Assembly (NCBI GenBank): GCA_963742925.1
Contig: CAVUNV010000005.1
Location: 437,421-501,420, forward strand
DNA length: 64,000 nt
From: PALSA-612 sp963742925
Lineage (GTDB): Bacteria > Actinomycetota > Thermoleophilia > Gaiellales > Gaiellaceae
Reading direction: 5' to 3'
The notes under the pieces are model-generated. The model was not told the DNA's origin. It searched no databases and was given only the letters and a program-made list of their open reading frames with translations. Position numbers and translations under genes: made by a program. Shown piece by piece: positions 9,198 through 16,651 of this stretch. Numbering within the stretch: position 1 is the stretch's first letter; each line of letters begins with the position of its first letter.

Positions 9198-11258
9198 TCA
9201 ACGCGGCAGCGCGTAGGCGACCAGTCTCGCGCCTTCCTTGCGGCCGTTGACCTCGGGCAGCGTCGGTGTGTCGAGCGAGACGAGGTGCCAGCCGGCGGAG
9301 CCGAGCGGCACGCGGATCTCCTGGAGAGGTGAGATGCGCCGGACGAAGCGGCGGTTGCCGTCGACCGAGAACGTGACCGGGACGGGTGCGTGGGAGCGCA
9401 TCACGAGGCTCAGCGTCCCCCCGCCGTACGCCCAAAGCGACGCGTGCCCGGCCGACATGGCGCTGCCGTTGCCGTCGTTCCTGTACCAGCCCGCGCAGAA
9501 CTGCGCCGTGTCGTGGGGCGGCTCGCGGACGGGCGCGGGTGGCGGTGGCCCGTGAGCGTGGAGCCGGTCGAGGATCGTGATCGCACCGTCGTGTGCCCAC
9601 GGGCGGTAGCCGTGCTGCACGAGCCCTTGCCAGGCGAACCACGACCGTCCGGGGACGGCCGGGTTGAGCACGAACAGGCCCCGGTGGAATGCGATCTCGC
9701 GCACGCCCAGCCGCTGCAGCTCGATCCCGGGACGGGCCGTCCAGTCGCCGCAGTTGAGCGCCTGGAGCCTGCGCGCCACGACGTCCGCGATCACGGGGGC
9801 CGTGGTCGAGTAGCCGCCCGGCCGCTCGCGCTGCGGGCCGGTGTCGTAGTACTGGTAGACGCTCCCGTCGTCGGTGTCCGGCAGGAAGACCGGCACCTCG
9901 AGCAGTCGATCGCTCCGCGAGCCGCCGTCGAGCGCCTTGTAGGCCTTGTTCCCGGCATCGGCGGCGGTCGCCTTGAGCGCGTCGAAATGCAGGTCGGCCG
10001 CCACCGCGATCAACGCGACGCCGGCCACGAGCGCGGCCCGGGCCACGACCGGGGTCCGACCCCACACCGACCCCGCCAGGGCGCGACGCTCTGAGGCGAG
10101 ACCCAGCGCGAAGGCGACGAGCGCCGCCACCGCCAGGCACGCGACCGGCATCAGCCGCTCCGGCACGCGCGGGTAGTTGAGCCCGGGCACGATCGCGTGC
10201 ACGGGCCGGTAGAGCGGCGTGTTCGTGCCGAGCGCGAGCAGCATCGGGACCGTCGCTCCGATGCCGAGCAGCGCCGCCAGCCAGCCGCGGCCCGCACGGA
10301 CGAGGGCGTACAGGCCGATCGCGGCGGCGATCGGGGTCACCCAGCCGAGGAAGACGAAGCTCTCGCTGCCGTGCCGCTCGTGGCGTGTGAAGAAGTCGAG
10401 CCAGTCGGCCGAGTAGGCGGAGACGGCGTTCAGCGAGCGGCCGTGCGCGCTCAACGAGCCCTGCACGACGACCCGGTTGATCAGGTACCCGGCACCGACC
10501 GAGAGCGCGACGCCGAGGGCGGCGCCGCCCAGGTAGAGACCGCGCCGGGTCGCGCCGGGCAGCCGGACGAGCGCGTAGGCGGCGTAGAAGGGCACGGCGC
10601 CGATCGCCAGGTGCACCTGGCCGGACAGCGGAATCGACGCGATCGAGCCCGCGGAGAGCAGCAGCCAGAGCGGGTTCCCCCGGCGCCCGCGCTCGAGCGC
10701 CCACAACGACAGCGGCAGGAGCAGCGAGATCGGGCCGAGCAGATGACCGGCGCTCTGCACGGTCCGGTAGGGCGCGATCTCGAACACGAGCCCGCCGAGC
10801 AGCGCCGGGCCCCGCGGCAACCCGAGCTCCCGAAGCCAGGCGAACGTGACGAGGCCCGCGGCGACGAAGCTCAGCAGCACGAACAGGTTCCAGCCCAGCA
10901 CCAGCCCGAACACGCGGTAGAGCGGCCAGAAGACGACGCCGTACGGCCACACCGCCGGGTTCACGGTCGCCTTCGCCTCCGGACGGAAGGAGAACGGGTC
11001 GCGCCACGGGTAGCGGCCGTGCTCGATCTGGTCGCCGAACAGCCAGAGGTGGTACGTCGTCTGCAGGTGGTCGCCGGGTGCCGCCTCGCCGTAGCCCGGC
11101 GCGCCGCCGGCGAGGAACTCGCTCCCGATGTGCTCGATGGCCGGCACAGCCGCCAGCACGGCGGCGACGGTGAAGACGCAGACGGCGAGCGCTACAAAGC
11201 CTGCGCGGCTGCGACCAGCTCGTCGAAGTTCGGAACCTCCGAGTCCTCGTAGCTCCAC
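9198..11258 (-). CDS. large polytopic membrane protein, GT-C-like layout
   Basis: About 690 residues: roughly ten to twelve membrane helices in the first ~430 residues, then a soluble C-terminal half with beta-rich segments. After the first helix, HLQTTYHLWLFGDQIEHGRYPWRDPFSF resembles the acidic first loop of GT-C glycosyltransferases, so a lipid-linked sugar transferase is possible but not shown. The start is uncertain. A GTG at 11258 gives a basic N-terminus (RRAGRSRAG) right before the first helix and overlaps the peroxiredoxin gene by 67 bases. A later GTG at 11159 would cut into the helix. It is the last gene of the sigma-factor operon. Confidence 0.6.
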   Translation of the reverse strand: MELRGLGGSELRRAGRSRAGFVALAVCVFTVAAVLAAVPAIEHIGSEFLAGGAPGYGEAAPGDHLQTTYHLWLFGDQIEHGRYPWRDPFSFRPEAKATVNPAVWPYGVVFWPLYRVFGLVLGWNLFVLLSFVAAGLVTFAWLRELGLPRGPALLGGLVFEIAPYRTVQSAGHLLGPISLLLPLSLWALERGRRGNPLWLLLSAGSIASIPLSGQVHLAIGAVPFYAAYALVRLPGATRRGLYLGGAALGVALSVGAGYLINRVVVQGSLSAHGRSLNAVSAYSADWLDFFTRHERHGSESFVFLGWVTPIAAAIGLYALVRAGRGWLAALLGIGATVPMLLALGTNTPLYRPVHAIVPGLNYPRVPERLMPVACLAVAALVAFALGLASERRALAGSVWGRTPVVARAALVAGVALIAVAADLHFDALKATAADAGNKAYKALDGGSRSDRLLEVPVFLPDTDDGSVYQYYDTGPQRERPGGYSTTAPVIADVVARRLQALNCGDWTARPGIELQRLGVREIAFHRGLFVLNPAVPGRSWFAWQGLVQHGYRPWAHDGAITILDRLHAHGPPPPAPVREPPHDTAQFCAGWYRNDGNGSAMSAGHASLWAYGGGTLSLVMRSHAPVPVTFSVDGNRRFVRRISPLQEIRVPLGSAGWHLVSLDTPTLPEVNGRKEGARLVAYALPR

Positions 11259-11653
11259 GTCGCCCGAACCGTGCCCTCCCCGTCGACCAGGAACGCCGCC
11301 CGCTCTGCGATGTCCGTGAAGCCACGAAAATTGCGAGAGACGCCAAAGCCCCGCACCGCCTCGGCGTTCCAGTCCGAGAGCAATCCGAAGTTGAGATCGA
11401 GGGCCTGCATCCATGAGATATGGGTCCACGGGGAATCGCGGGAGATTCCGAGCGGTTTCACCCCGACCCGATCGAACTCCTCCCTCCTGTCACGCAGGAG
11501 CTCCATCTCGTTCGTTCAGGTGCCGGTCCAGTCGAAGAGGTAGAAGAGCAGCAGCACCGGGCCGTCCGCGACGATCTCGCCGAAGGTGTGCTGCTCGTTC
11601 GGCGCCAGCCACACCTTGGCATCGAGCGGGACCCGGTCGCCGACCTGCAGCAT
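11192..11653 (-). CDS. AhpE-like peroxiredoxin, probable selenoprotein (UGA at the peroxidatic position)
   Basis: Peroxiredoxins reduce hydrogen peroxide and organic peroxides through a peroxidatic Cys. Translation from the ATG at 11653, whose first base overlaps the TGA of the gene before, gives a thioredoxin-fold protein of 153 residues. Codon 46 is TGA (bases 11516-11518), and the frame is the same on both sides: LLLFYLFDWTGT, TGA, TNEMELLRDRREEF. AhpE of Mycobacterium has its peroxidatic Cys at position 45 in FTGICQGELDQLRD, so the TGA falls exactly on that residue. Arg and Trp follow as in the family (GISRDSPWTHISWMQ). A hairpin with a GU in its loop lies 15 bases after the TGA. No indel is needed, unlike the broken genes elsewhere in the window. 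The alternative is a TGC-to-TGA mutation or base-call error. Confidence 0.8.
11484..11500 (-). promoter_or_regulatory. SECIS-like hairpin after the in-frame UGA
   Basis: On the message, CUCCUG pairs with CAGGAG around the 5-base loop CGUGA. The stem starts 15 nt and the loop 21 nt after the UGA. Bacterial SECIS elements sit directly downstream of the UGA, with the apical loop roughly 16-37 nt away and a G, often GU, near the loop start. All three hold here. The bulged U known from the E. coli fdhF element is not seen. Confidence 0.6.
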
Positions 11654-12408
11654 CAGGCACCCCGCAGGCGGACGAGAACGTCGTGGTCATAGGTGCGCAC
11701 GTGGAGGAGTTTGCCTTTCCACGTGATCTTCTCGGGCGCGCTCGGCAGCAACAGCCGGTCGACCACGTGGCCCGTGGCGCGATCGAGGAGGTAGAGGTAG
11801 TCCGGCTCGTCGGTGAAGCCGTAGCCCGTGACCAGATAGTTGGGCGTGACGAGGAAGGTGCGTGCGTTGGCGACGAGCGCCGGGCTGCGCCAGAGTGCCT
11901 TCCGTGTGTTGAGGTCGACGGCCGTGATGTACGCGTTCTGGCCGTACGACGAGCGCGCGTAGGTCAGATGTGCGTTCTCGGCGTAAACGACGTCTGTCCG
12001 GTATTGCGCCCATTCGAGGCTCTCGTAGACGAACTGGCGATCCCCCGGCCGGATTCGCGGCGGCCAGACGTAGTTCCTGAAGTCGATCCCGGTCTCACCT
12101 GTGCTTCGCTTGACGACCGCGACGCGGGCCGAGCCGAAATCGCGGCCGTACAGGCCGATCAGCGTCGCCGGCTGGGCGATCGTCCCGACGAGCTGAAGTC
12201 CGGGCAGCTTCGGGAGGCCGTCGAGCTGGATCTCGATGGTGTCGTTCTCGAGGTTGGCCGGCGCCTGGTAGCGCGACGATACGAGCACGAGCCGGTGCGG
12301 CCCGCTGGGAGCGCTCGCCGGCCCGGGAAATGCGGGCCGCGGCAGGGTCGTCACGGTGAGCCCGCCCGCGCCGAGCGCGAGCGCGCCGAGAACGGTCGCC
12401 AGTCGCAC
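11653..12408 (-). CDS. secreted beta-propeller-like protein
   Basis: 251 residues with an N-terminal signal or anchor helix (LATVLGALALGAGGLTV), then repeated beta strands and a PQQ/YWTD-like blade (YITAVDLNTRKALWRSPALV, DYLYLLDRATGHVVDRLLL). It probably acts outside the membrane as a sensing or scaffold protein. The function is unknown. A GTG start lies 10 bases after the anti-sigma-like gene, and the stop overlaps the start of the peroxiredoxin by one base (TGATG), so the two are translationally coupled. Confidence 0.6.
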   Translation of the reverse strand: MRLATVLGALALGAGGLTVTTLPRPAFPGPASAPSGPHRLVLVSSRYQAPANLENDTIEIQLDGLPKLPGLQLVGTIAQPATLIGLYGRDFGSARVAVVKRSTGETGIDFRNYVWPPRIRPGDRQFVYESLEWAQYRTDVVYAENAHLTYARSSYGQNAYITAVDLNTRKALWRSPALVANARTFLVTPNYLVTGYGFTDEPDYLYLLDRATGHVVDRLLLPSAPEKITWKGKLLHVRTYDHDVLVRLRGA

Positions 12409-12418
12409 GCTTCGGAGA

Positions 12419-13528
12419 CTACTTGCCGACCCAGCCGGCGACTACGGGGAAACTCCCGCTACCGAACTGGCGCGTGATCCCGGAGACGGCCCGGATCGCG
12501 TGGGCTCCCCGGGTGCTGACGAAGATCCACTGGTCGGCGGCGGGGAAGGTGAGGAGCAACCAGCGTCCGTCCGGCGAGGGGACGACCTGCCGCAGGGCGC
12601 CGGCGATGTGGAACAGCGTCTTGCCCGAGCTCAGCATGAAAGCGTCCGTCTGGAGCCCGTGGAGCCTGAGGACGACCACCTGGTGCGAGCCGGGCAGGAA
12701 CGTCGCGTCGGCGTCGCGCGTCCCGTCCGACGGATCGTCTCGTGCGACGACGCGCCCGTGCAGGTCATAGACGCGCAGCGAGGAAGGAGAGACCGCGAGC
12801 AGCAATCGCCCGTCGCTCGACCACTGCAGCTTCGTGGGAGTCGGGCTTCGCCGGAACAGCTGCCTGCAGGTCGTGACGTCGGAGACCGCGACCTGGCCGT
12901 TCGTCGTGAACGCGAGGACTCGCAACGAGTTGGGCTGCCAGACCGGGGCAGCCGCAGGAATCGTGTCGGCGCATCTGGCGGCGTCACCCGTGCTGTCGCC
13001 CGCGACGATCCGCAGGCTGTTTCGCGAGAGGTAGGCGATGCGCGTGTCGTTCCGATTGCCGCCCCAGGTCGGCAGGCGCAGGTCGGGGCGTGCGAGCGTC
13101 CAGTGGACCTTGCCGTTCGGCTCCATCGTCACGAGCTCGTTCCCGCGCGTCGCGACGACGTAGCGGCCGAACGGCGACCACGATGCCTCGCGGTAGGCGC
13201 CGAGCAGTCGCTTCGACCCGTCCTGCTGCACGACCCACGGGCCGGGCGAGGAGTTGACGAGCAGCCGCCCCGGCGCCGGCAGCCGGAACAACGCGGGTGC
13301 TGCGTGCTTCACGCCGACCGCCTCGCGGATCGACTGGATCACCGACCGCCCCGGTGGGCTCGCGAGCACGCCGACCGCGGCTGCCACGGCGACGACGACG
13401 ACGACGGGACGCCAGTACCGGCGAGGGCGCGGTGCCGGGCGGCGCTCGGCGAACGCGGCCATGGCCACGCGGTGCGCGCGCTCCTCCGCGCCGTCCGGGA
13501 TCGGCACCTGGTCGAGCCGCAGCTTCAC
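12419..13528 (-). CDS. membrane anti-sigma-like protein with extracytoplasmic propeller
   Basis: 369 residues: a cytoplasmic stretch of about 40 residues, one membrane helix (YWRPVVVVVAVAAAVGVLA, about 38-56), then a large TolB/WD40-like domain with repeated strand pairs (WSPFGRYVVATRGNELVTM, WSSDGRLLLAVSPSSLRVY, PSPDGRWLLLTFP). The ATGA overlap with the ECF sigma gene and the one-helix layout point to an anti-sigma factor that senses an external signal with its propeller. No zinc-binding HxxxCxxC motif is present, so the sigma-binding part is not a ZAS domain. The role is inferred from context. Confidence 0.6.
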   Translation of the reverse strand: MKLRLDQVPIPDGAEERAHRVAMAAFAERRPAPRPRRYWRPVVVVVAVAAAVGVLASPPGRSVIQSIREAVGVKHAAPALFRLPAPGRLLVNSSPGPWVVQQDGSKRLLGAYREASWSPFGRYVVATRGNELVTMEPNGKVHWTLARPDLRLPTWGGNRNDTRIAYLSRNSLRIVAGDSTGDAARCADTIPAAAPVWQPNSLRVLAFTTNGQVAVSDVTTCRQLFRRSPTPTKLQWSSDGRLLLAVSPSSLRVYDLHGRVVARDDPSDGTRDADATFLPGSHQVVVLRLHGLQTDAFMLSSGKTLFHIAGALRQVVPSPDGRWLLLTFPAADQWIFVSTRGAHAIRAVSGITRQFGSGSFPVVAGWVGK

Positions 13529-14034
13529 AGTTGCCCCTTCAGCTGATCGAGCCCGCGGCGGAGGCGCGAGTTGACCGTTCCGCGCGGCACCTCGAGCAGT
13601 CGCGAGATCTCACCGGGCGTGTAGCCGAGCAGATACCGCATCACGATCACGGCGCGGTGCTCCGGCGACAGCTCGCGCATGCGGGCCACGGTGTCGCTGC
13701 CGACGTCCGGCCCGGCCTCCTCGACCGGCGACTCGTGGAGCTCCACCTCGCCTCGCAGCGCCCGCCGCCGCGACCAGTCGATCGCCCGGTTGACGACGAT
13801 GCGATGCAGCCAGGGCGCGAACGGCCGGCGCCGGTCGAAGCGGTCGAGGTTGCGCACGGCCGCCAGGAAGGCCTCCTGCGCGATGTCCTCGGCCGCGGCG
13901 GCATCGTGCACCACGAGGTAGGCAGCGCGATAAGCCTGAGCCCAGTGCGCGCGGAACAGGGCCTCGAAGTCCGAGGCAGATCCCGCCTGGGCGCCCCGGA
14001 CCCAGGCGCGTTCGTCGCCTTTCGGGCCCGCCAT
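13525..14034 (-). CDS. ECF-type RNA polymerase sigma factor
   Basis: 169 residues. Region 2 (FEALFRAHWAQAYRAAYLVVHDAAAAEDIAQEAFLAAVRNLDRF) and the region 4 helix-turn-helix (LSPEHRAVIVMRYLLGYTPGEISRLLEVPRGTVNSRLRRGLDQL) are both complete. It heads a five-gene minus-strand operon with the anti-sigma-like gene, a propeller protein, the putative selenoperoxiredoxin and a membrane protein. A TATTGT box 9 bases before the ATG suggests a leaderless start. By analogy with such operons it probably transcribes its own operon. Confidence 0.92.
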   Translation of the reverse strand: MAGPKGDERAWVRGAQAGSASDFEALFRAHWAQAYRAAYLVVHDAAAAEDIAQEAFLAAVRNLDRFDRRRPFAPWLHRIVVNRAIDWSRRRALRGEVELHESPVEEAGPDVGSDTVARMRELSPEHRAVIVMRYLLGYTPGEISRLLEVPRGTVNSRLRRGLDQLKGQL

Positions 14035-14043
14035 CGCGCGCCA

Positions 14044-14049
14044 ACAATA
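14044..14049 (-). promoter_or_regulatory. -10 element of the ECF sigma operon
   Basis: TATTGT on the minus strand, 9 bases from the sigma factor ATG and without a ribosome binding site, consistent with a leaderless message. Confidence 0.4.
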
Positions 14050-14123
14050 CGAGCCGAACGGCCCGCGAGGTCCATGCCGGAACTACGCGCGCCGTGCTGC
14101 CGGAGGTCCCGAGCTGCCGGCTG

Positions 14124-15329
14124 CTAGGAGACGGGTGCCGGAACCGCGGCCGCCTCGGTCGCGTCCGCGATCGCGTGCACGACCTCGACGATGTCGCGGT
14201 TCGCGTTGAAGATCCGCAGCTGACGGTCGGCGCTCGAGCCCCGGGACAGGATGTCGCGGATCCCCTCGAGCTCCCGGTCGCACTCGAGCTCGCGGGCGTG
14301 CGGCTCGATGTCGCGGAGCGTGCGGCGGACGAGCTGCGAGACCGGCACGCGGTTCCTCCGGCCGGTGGCGAGATCCATGATCGGAGCCTCGAGCCCGTAG
14401 CGGGCTGCGAGCCACTTGTTCTCGCTGGTCAGGATCCGGTGGAAGGACGGGATCTCCTCGCCGCGCTCGTATTGCTCGCAGTAGTACTTGACGAGCGACT
14501 GGCAATAAGCCGTGATCGCGACGGCGTCCTCGACCCGGGTGACGGCGTCGCAGATGCGGATCTCGACCGTCCCCAGGCGCGGGTGCGGCCTGATGTCCCA
14601 CCAGATGTGCGTGTAGTCGGCGATGCAGCCCGTGCGCTCGAGCTGGCCCACCACGTCGGCATAGTCGGCGTAGTCACGGAAGCGCGGCGGTGGGCCGGAG
14701 CGAGGGAACGCGGCGAAGACGAGCTGGCGCGTCGAGGAGAGACCGGTCGGCTCGCCGCGCCAGAACGGCGAGCTGGCGGACAGGCTGAGGAGCTGCGGCA
14801 GGTTGATCAGCAGGCCGTTGACGACCTTGATCGCCTTCTCTGGATCGTCGATCGCGACGTGGATGTGCATGCCGAAGATCAGCTCGCGCCGCGCCACGTA
14901 CTGCAGCTGGTCGACCAGGGCGCGGTAGCGGTCGCGCGCCGTGATCCGCTGCCGCTCGAACAGGCTGAACGGGTGCGTGCCCGCCGAGCCGACGCGCAGG
15001 TTCATCTCCTGTGCGATCTGCGTGACGGCCGTCCGCAGCTTGCGGAGCTGGTGGTCGACGTCGGCGATCGTGCTGCAGATCGGCGTCGAGATCTCGAGCA
15101 CCGACTGCATCAGCTCGGGGCGGATGACCGACTCGAGCTCGCTGCCCTCGACCGCCGCCAGGACCGTGTCGATGTGCTGGACGAGGTCGAACGTGGTCGC
15201 GTCGAGCAGCATGTACTCCTCCTCGACGCCGAGCGTGTACGGCTCGCCCGCGCCGAAGCGATGCTCGTACACGCTTCCGGCCGTGCCGAGCCCCTTGCTC
15301 GTGATGCTCTCGGGAACGACGCTGCTCAT
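14124..15329 (-). CDS. carboxylate-amine ligase, GCS2 family (YbdK/EgtA-like)
   Basis: 401 residues, close to family length. The enzyme class joins glutamate to an amino acid by ATP-dependent peptide bond formation. Conserved parts: LGVEEEYMLLD (metal/ATP Glu residues), ELMQSVLEISTPICST, FGMHIHVAI, RYGLEAPIMDLATG, and the WWDIRPHPRLGTVEIRICD core. YbdK-type enzymes are weak glutamate-cysteine ligases, and EgtA-type members feed ergothioneine synthesis; neither can be picked here. The ATG at 15329 is chosen because a TAAAGT box lies 8 bases before it and the conserved part begins 28 codons in. Confidence 0.85.
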   Translation of the reverse strand: MSSVVPESITSKGLGTAGSVYEHRFGAGEPYTLGVEEEYMLLDATTFDLVQHIDTVLAAVEGSELESVIRPELMQSVLEISTPICSTIADVDHQLRKLRTAVTQIAQEMNLRVGSAGTHPFSLFERQRITARDRYRALVDQLQYVARRELIFGMHIHVAIDDPEKAIKVVNGLLINLPQLLSLSASSPFWRGEPTGLSSTRQLVFAAFPRSGPPPRFRDYADYADVVGQLERTGCIADYTHIWWDIRPHPRLGTVEIRICDAVTRVEDAVAITAYCQSLVKYYCEQYERGEEIPSFHRILTSENKWLAARYGLEAPIMDLATGRRNRVPVSQLVRRTLRDIEPHARELECDRELEGIRDILSRGSSADRQLRIFNANRDIVEVVHAIADATEAAAVPAPVS

Positions 15330-15378
15330 ACGCAGGGACTTTACGCCAGTCTGAACCGTGCGGATAGGTGGGATGCTC

Positions 15379-15762
15379 CTAGCCGACGATCGCGTCTGCT
15401 TCGAGCTCGACCAGCCAGCGCGGGTCGAGGAGCTCCGCGACGACCACCATCGTCGTCGCAGGGCGCGCATCGCCGAACACCTCACCGTGGGCGCGGCCGG
15501 CTTCCTCCCAGTCCTCCGCCCGCGTCAGGTACGTGCGCGTGCGGACGACGTGCTCCGGGCCGGCGCCGAGCTCGGCGAGCGCGGCGACCATGATCTCCAG
15601 GCAGCGGCGGGTCTGGCCGTAGGCGTCCACGGGCGGATCGCCGCCGTCGGGCATGACCGGAGCCGTCCCGGCGACCGAGACCACGTCTCCGGCCCGCACG
15701 GCGCGCGAGTAGCCGACCGTGGCGGCCATGGGCGAGACGGCCGGGACGAGGCGCCGCTCCAC
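15379..15762 (-). CDS. RidA family enamine/imine deaminase
   Basis: 127 residues, the size of one RidA (YjgF) subunit. RidA trimers hydrolyse reactive enamines and imines left by PLP enzymes. The pattern VERRLVPAVSP...VGYSRAVRAGD at the N-terminus and the closing LLDPRWLVELEADAIV are typical. The Arg in RTRTYL is the substrate-binding Arg of active members. The GTG at 15762 is chosen because it restores the family N-terminus. It is divergent from the serine hydrolase with only 18 bp between the start codons. Confidence 0.9.
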   Translation of the reverse strand: MERRLVPAVSPMAATVGYSRAVRAGDVVSVAGTAPVMPDGGDPPVDAYGQTRRCLEIMVAALAELGAGPEHVVRTRTYLTRAEDWEEAGRAHGEVFGDARPATTMVVVAELLDPRWLVELEADAIVG

Positions 15763-15780
15763 GTGCCTAGTATCACCCGA
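15763..15780. promoter_or_regulatory. 18-bp bidirectional promoter (RidA / serine hydrolase)
   Basis: The whole space between two divergent GTG starts is 18 bp. It holds TAGTAT (15768-15773), 7 bases before the plus-strand GTG. On the other strand GATACT (15774-15769) lies 6 bases before the minus-strand GTG. The same symmetric bases can serve as -10 element in both directions, and both messages would be leaderless. Confidence 0.6.
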
Positions 15781-16605
15781 GTGGACGCACTGCGGCAGAT
15801 CGACGGCTGGGAGGTCGAGAACGCCGCCGTCGCCGTCCTCACCCCCGACGCCGAGCTGGGCTCGCGCGGCGATCGCACCCGCGTCTATCGCATCGCCTCC
15901 GTGACGAAGCTGCTGACGGCGCTCGCCTGCCTGGTCGCGGCCGAGGAGGGCGTGATCGACCTCGACGAGCCCGCCGGGCCGCCCGGCTCGACCATCCGGC
16001 ATCTGTTCGCGCATGCGTCCGGATTGCCGTTCGAGGGACACGGCCCTCCCATCGCGCGGCCGGGAACCCGCCGGATCTACTCGAACGCCGGCATCGAGGT
16101 GCTCGCCGAGACGGTCGCCGAGCGGGCCGAGATGCCGTTCGCCGACTATCTGCGCGAAGCCGTCTTCCGGCCGCTCGGGCTCGCGGCCGAGCTGCGCGGC
16201 TCGCCGGCCGCAGACGTCCGCGCGTCGCTGGACGATCTCGTCCGCTTCGCGCGCGAGCTGCTCGCGCCGACCCTCGTCTCCGGCGAGACGCTCGCCGAGG
16301 CGACGAGCGTCCAGTTCCCCGGTCTCGGCGGCGTGCTGCCGGGCATGGGTCGCTACGACCCGCTCGACTGGGGCCTGGGATTCGAGCTGAAGGACGCGAA
16401 GCATCCGCACTGGAGCGGCAGCCGAACCTCGGCGCGTGCGTTCGGCCACTTCGGCGGGAGCGGCACGTTCCTGTGGGTCGACCCGGAGCCGCAGGTCGCA
16501 TGTGTCTGCCTGACCGAGCGGGATTTCGACGCCTGGGCGCTCGAAGCCTGGCCGCGGCTCTCCGATGCGGTGCTCGCCGAGGCGTCTGGCCGCGGCGATT
16601 CTTAA
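15781..16605 (+). CDS. serine hydrolase of the beta-lactamase (class C/EstB) family
   Basis: 274 residues. The three active-site motifs of penicillin-recognising hydrolases are in order: SVTK (SxxK, about residues 41-44), YSN (YxN) and HFGGSG in place of KTG. Substitution of HxG for KTG is common in esterase and peptidase members rather than true beta-lactamases. There is no signal peptide, so a cytoplasmic esterase or peptidase is more likely than drug resistance. It is short for the family (often 350-400), lacking an N-terminal extension. The start GTG has TAGTAT 7 bases upstream. Confidence 0.8.
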   Translation: MDALRQIDGWEVENAAVAVLTPDAELGSRGDRTRVYRIASVTKLLTALACLVAAEEGVIDLDEPAGPPGSTIRHLFAHASGLPFEGHGPPIARPGTRRIYSNAGIEVLAETVAERAEMPFADYLREAVFRPLGLAAELRGSPAADVRASLDDLVRFARELLAPTLVSGETLAEATSVQFPGLGGVLPGMGRYDPLDWGLGFELKDAKHPHWSGSRTSARAFGHFGGSGTFLWVDPEPQVACVCLTERDFDAWALEAWPRLSDAVLAEASGRGDS

Positions 16606-16651
16606 CCGCGCCTCAGTCCGTTCTTAGATACCGCTGATTTGCTTCGCGCAG

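Noticed and set aside
10197..11252. Long plus-strand frames opposite the membrane protein, and others such as 16613-18745 minus and 49121-50170 plus
   Set aside because: They are antisense shadows of well-supported genes in GC-rich DNA: Arg/Ala/Pro-rich, no motifs, no starts with signals.
11192..11506. A short peroxiredoxin starting at the ATG at 11506
   Set aside because: It would lack the first beta strands and the peroxidatic residue, and the upstream 45 codons in the same frame are clearly peroxiredoxin with their own coupled ATG.
15781..16605. Beta-lactamase resistance gene
   Set aside because: No signal peptide, HxG instead of KTG, and a small size point to an ordinary serine hydrolase.
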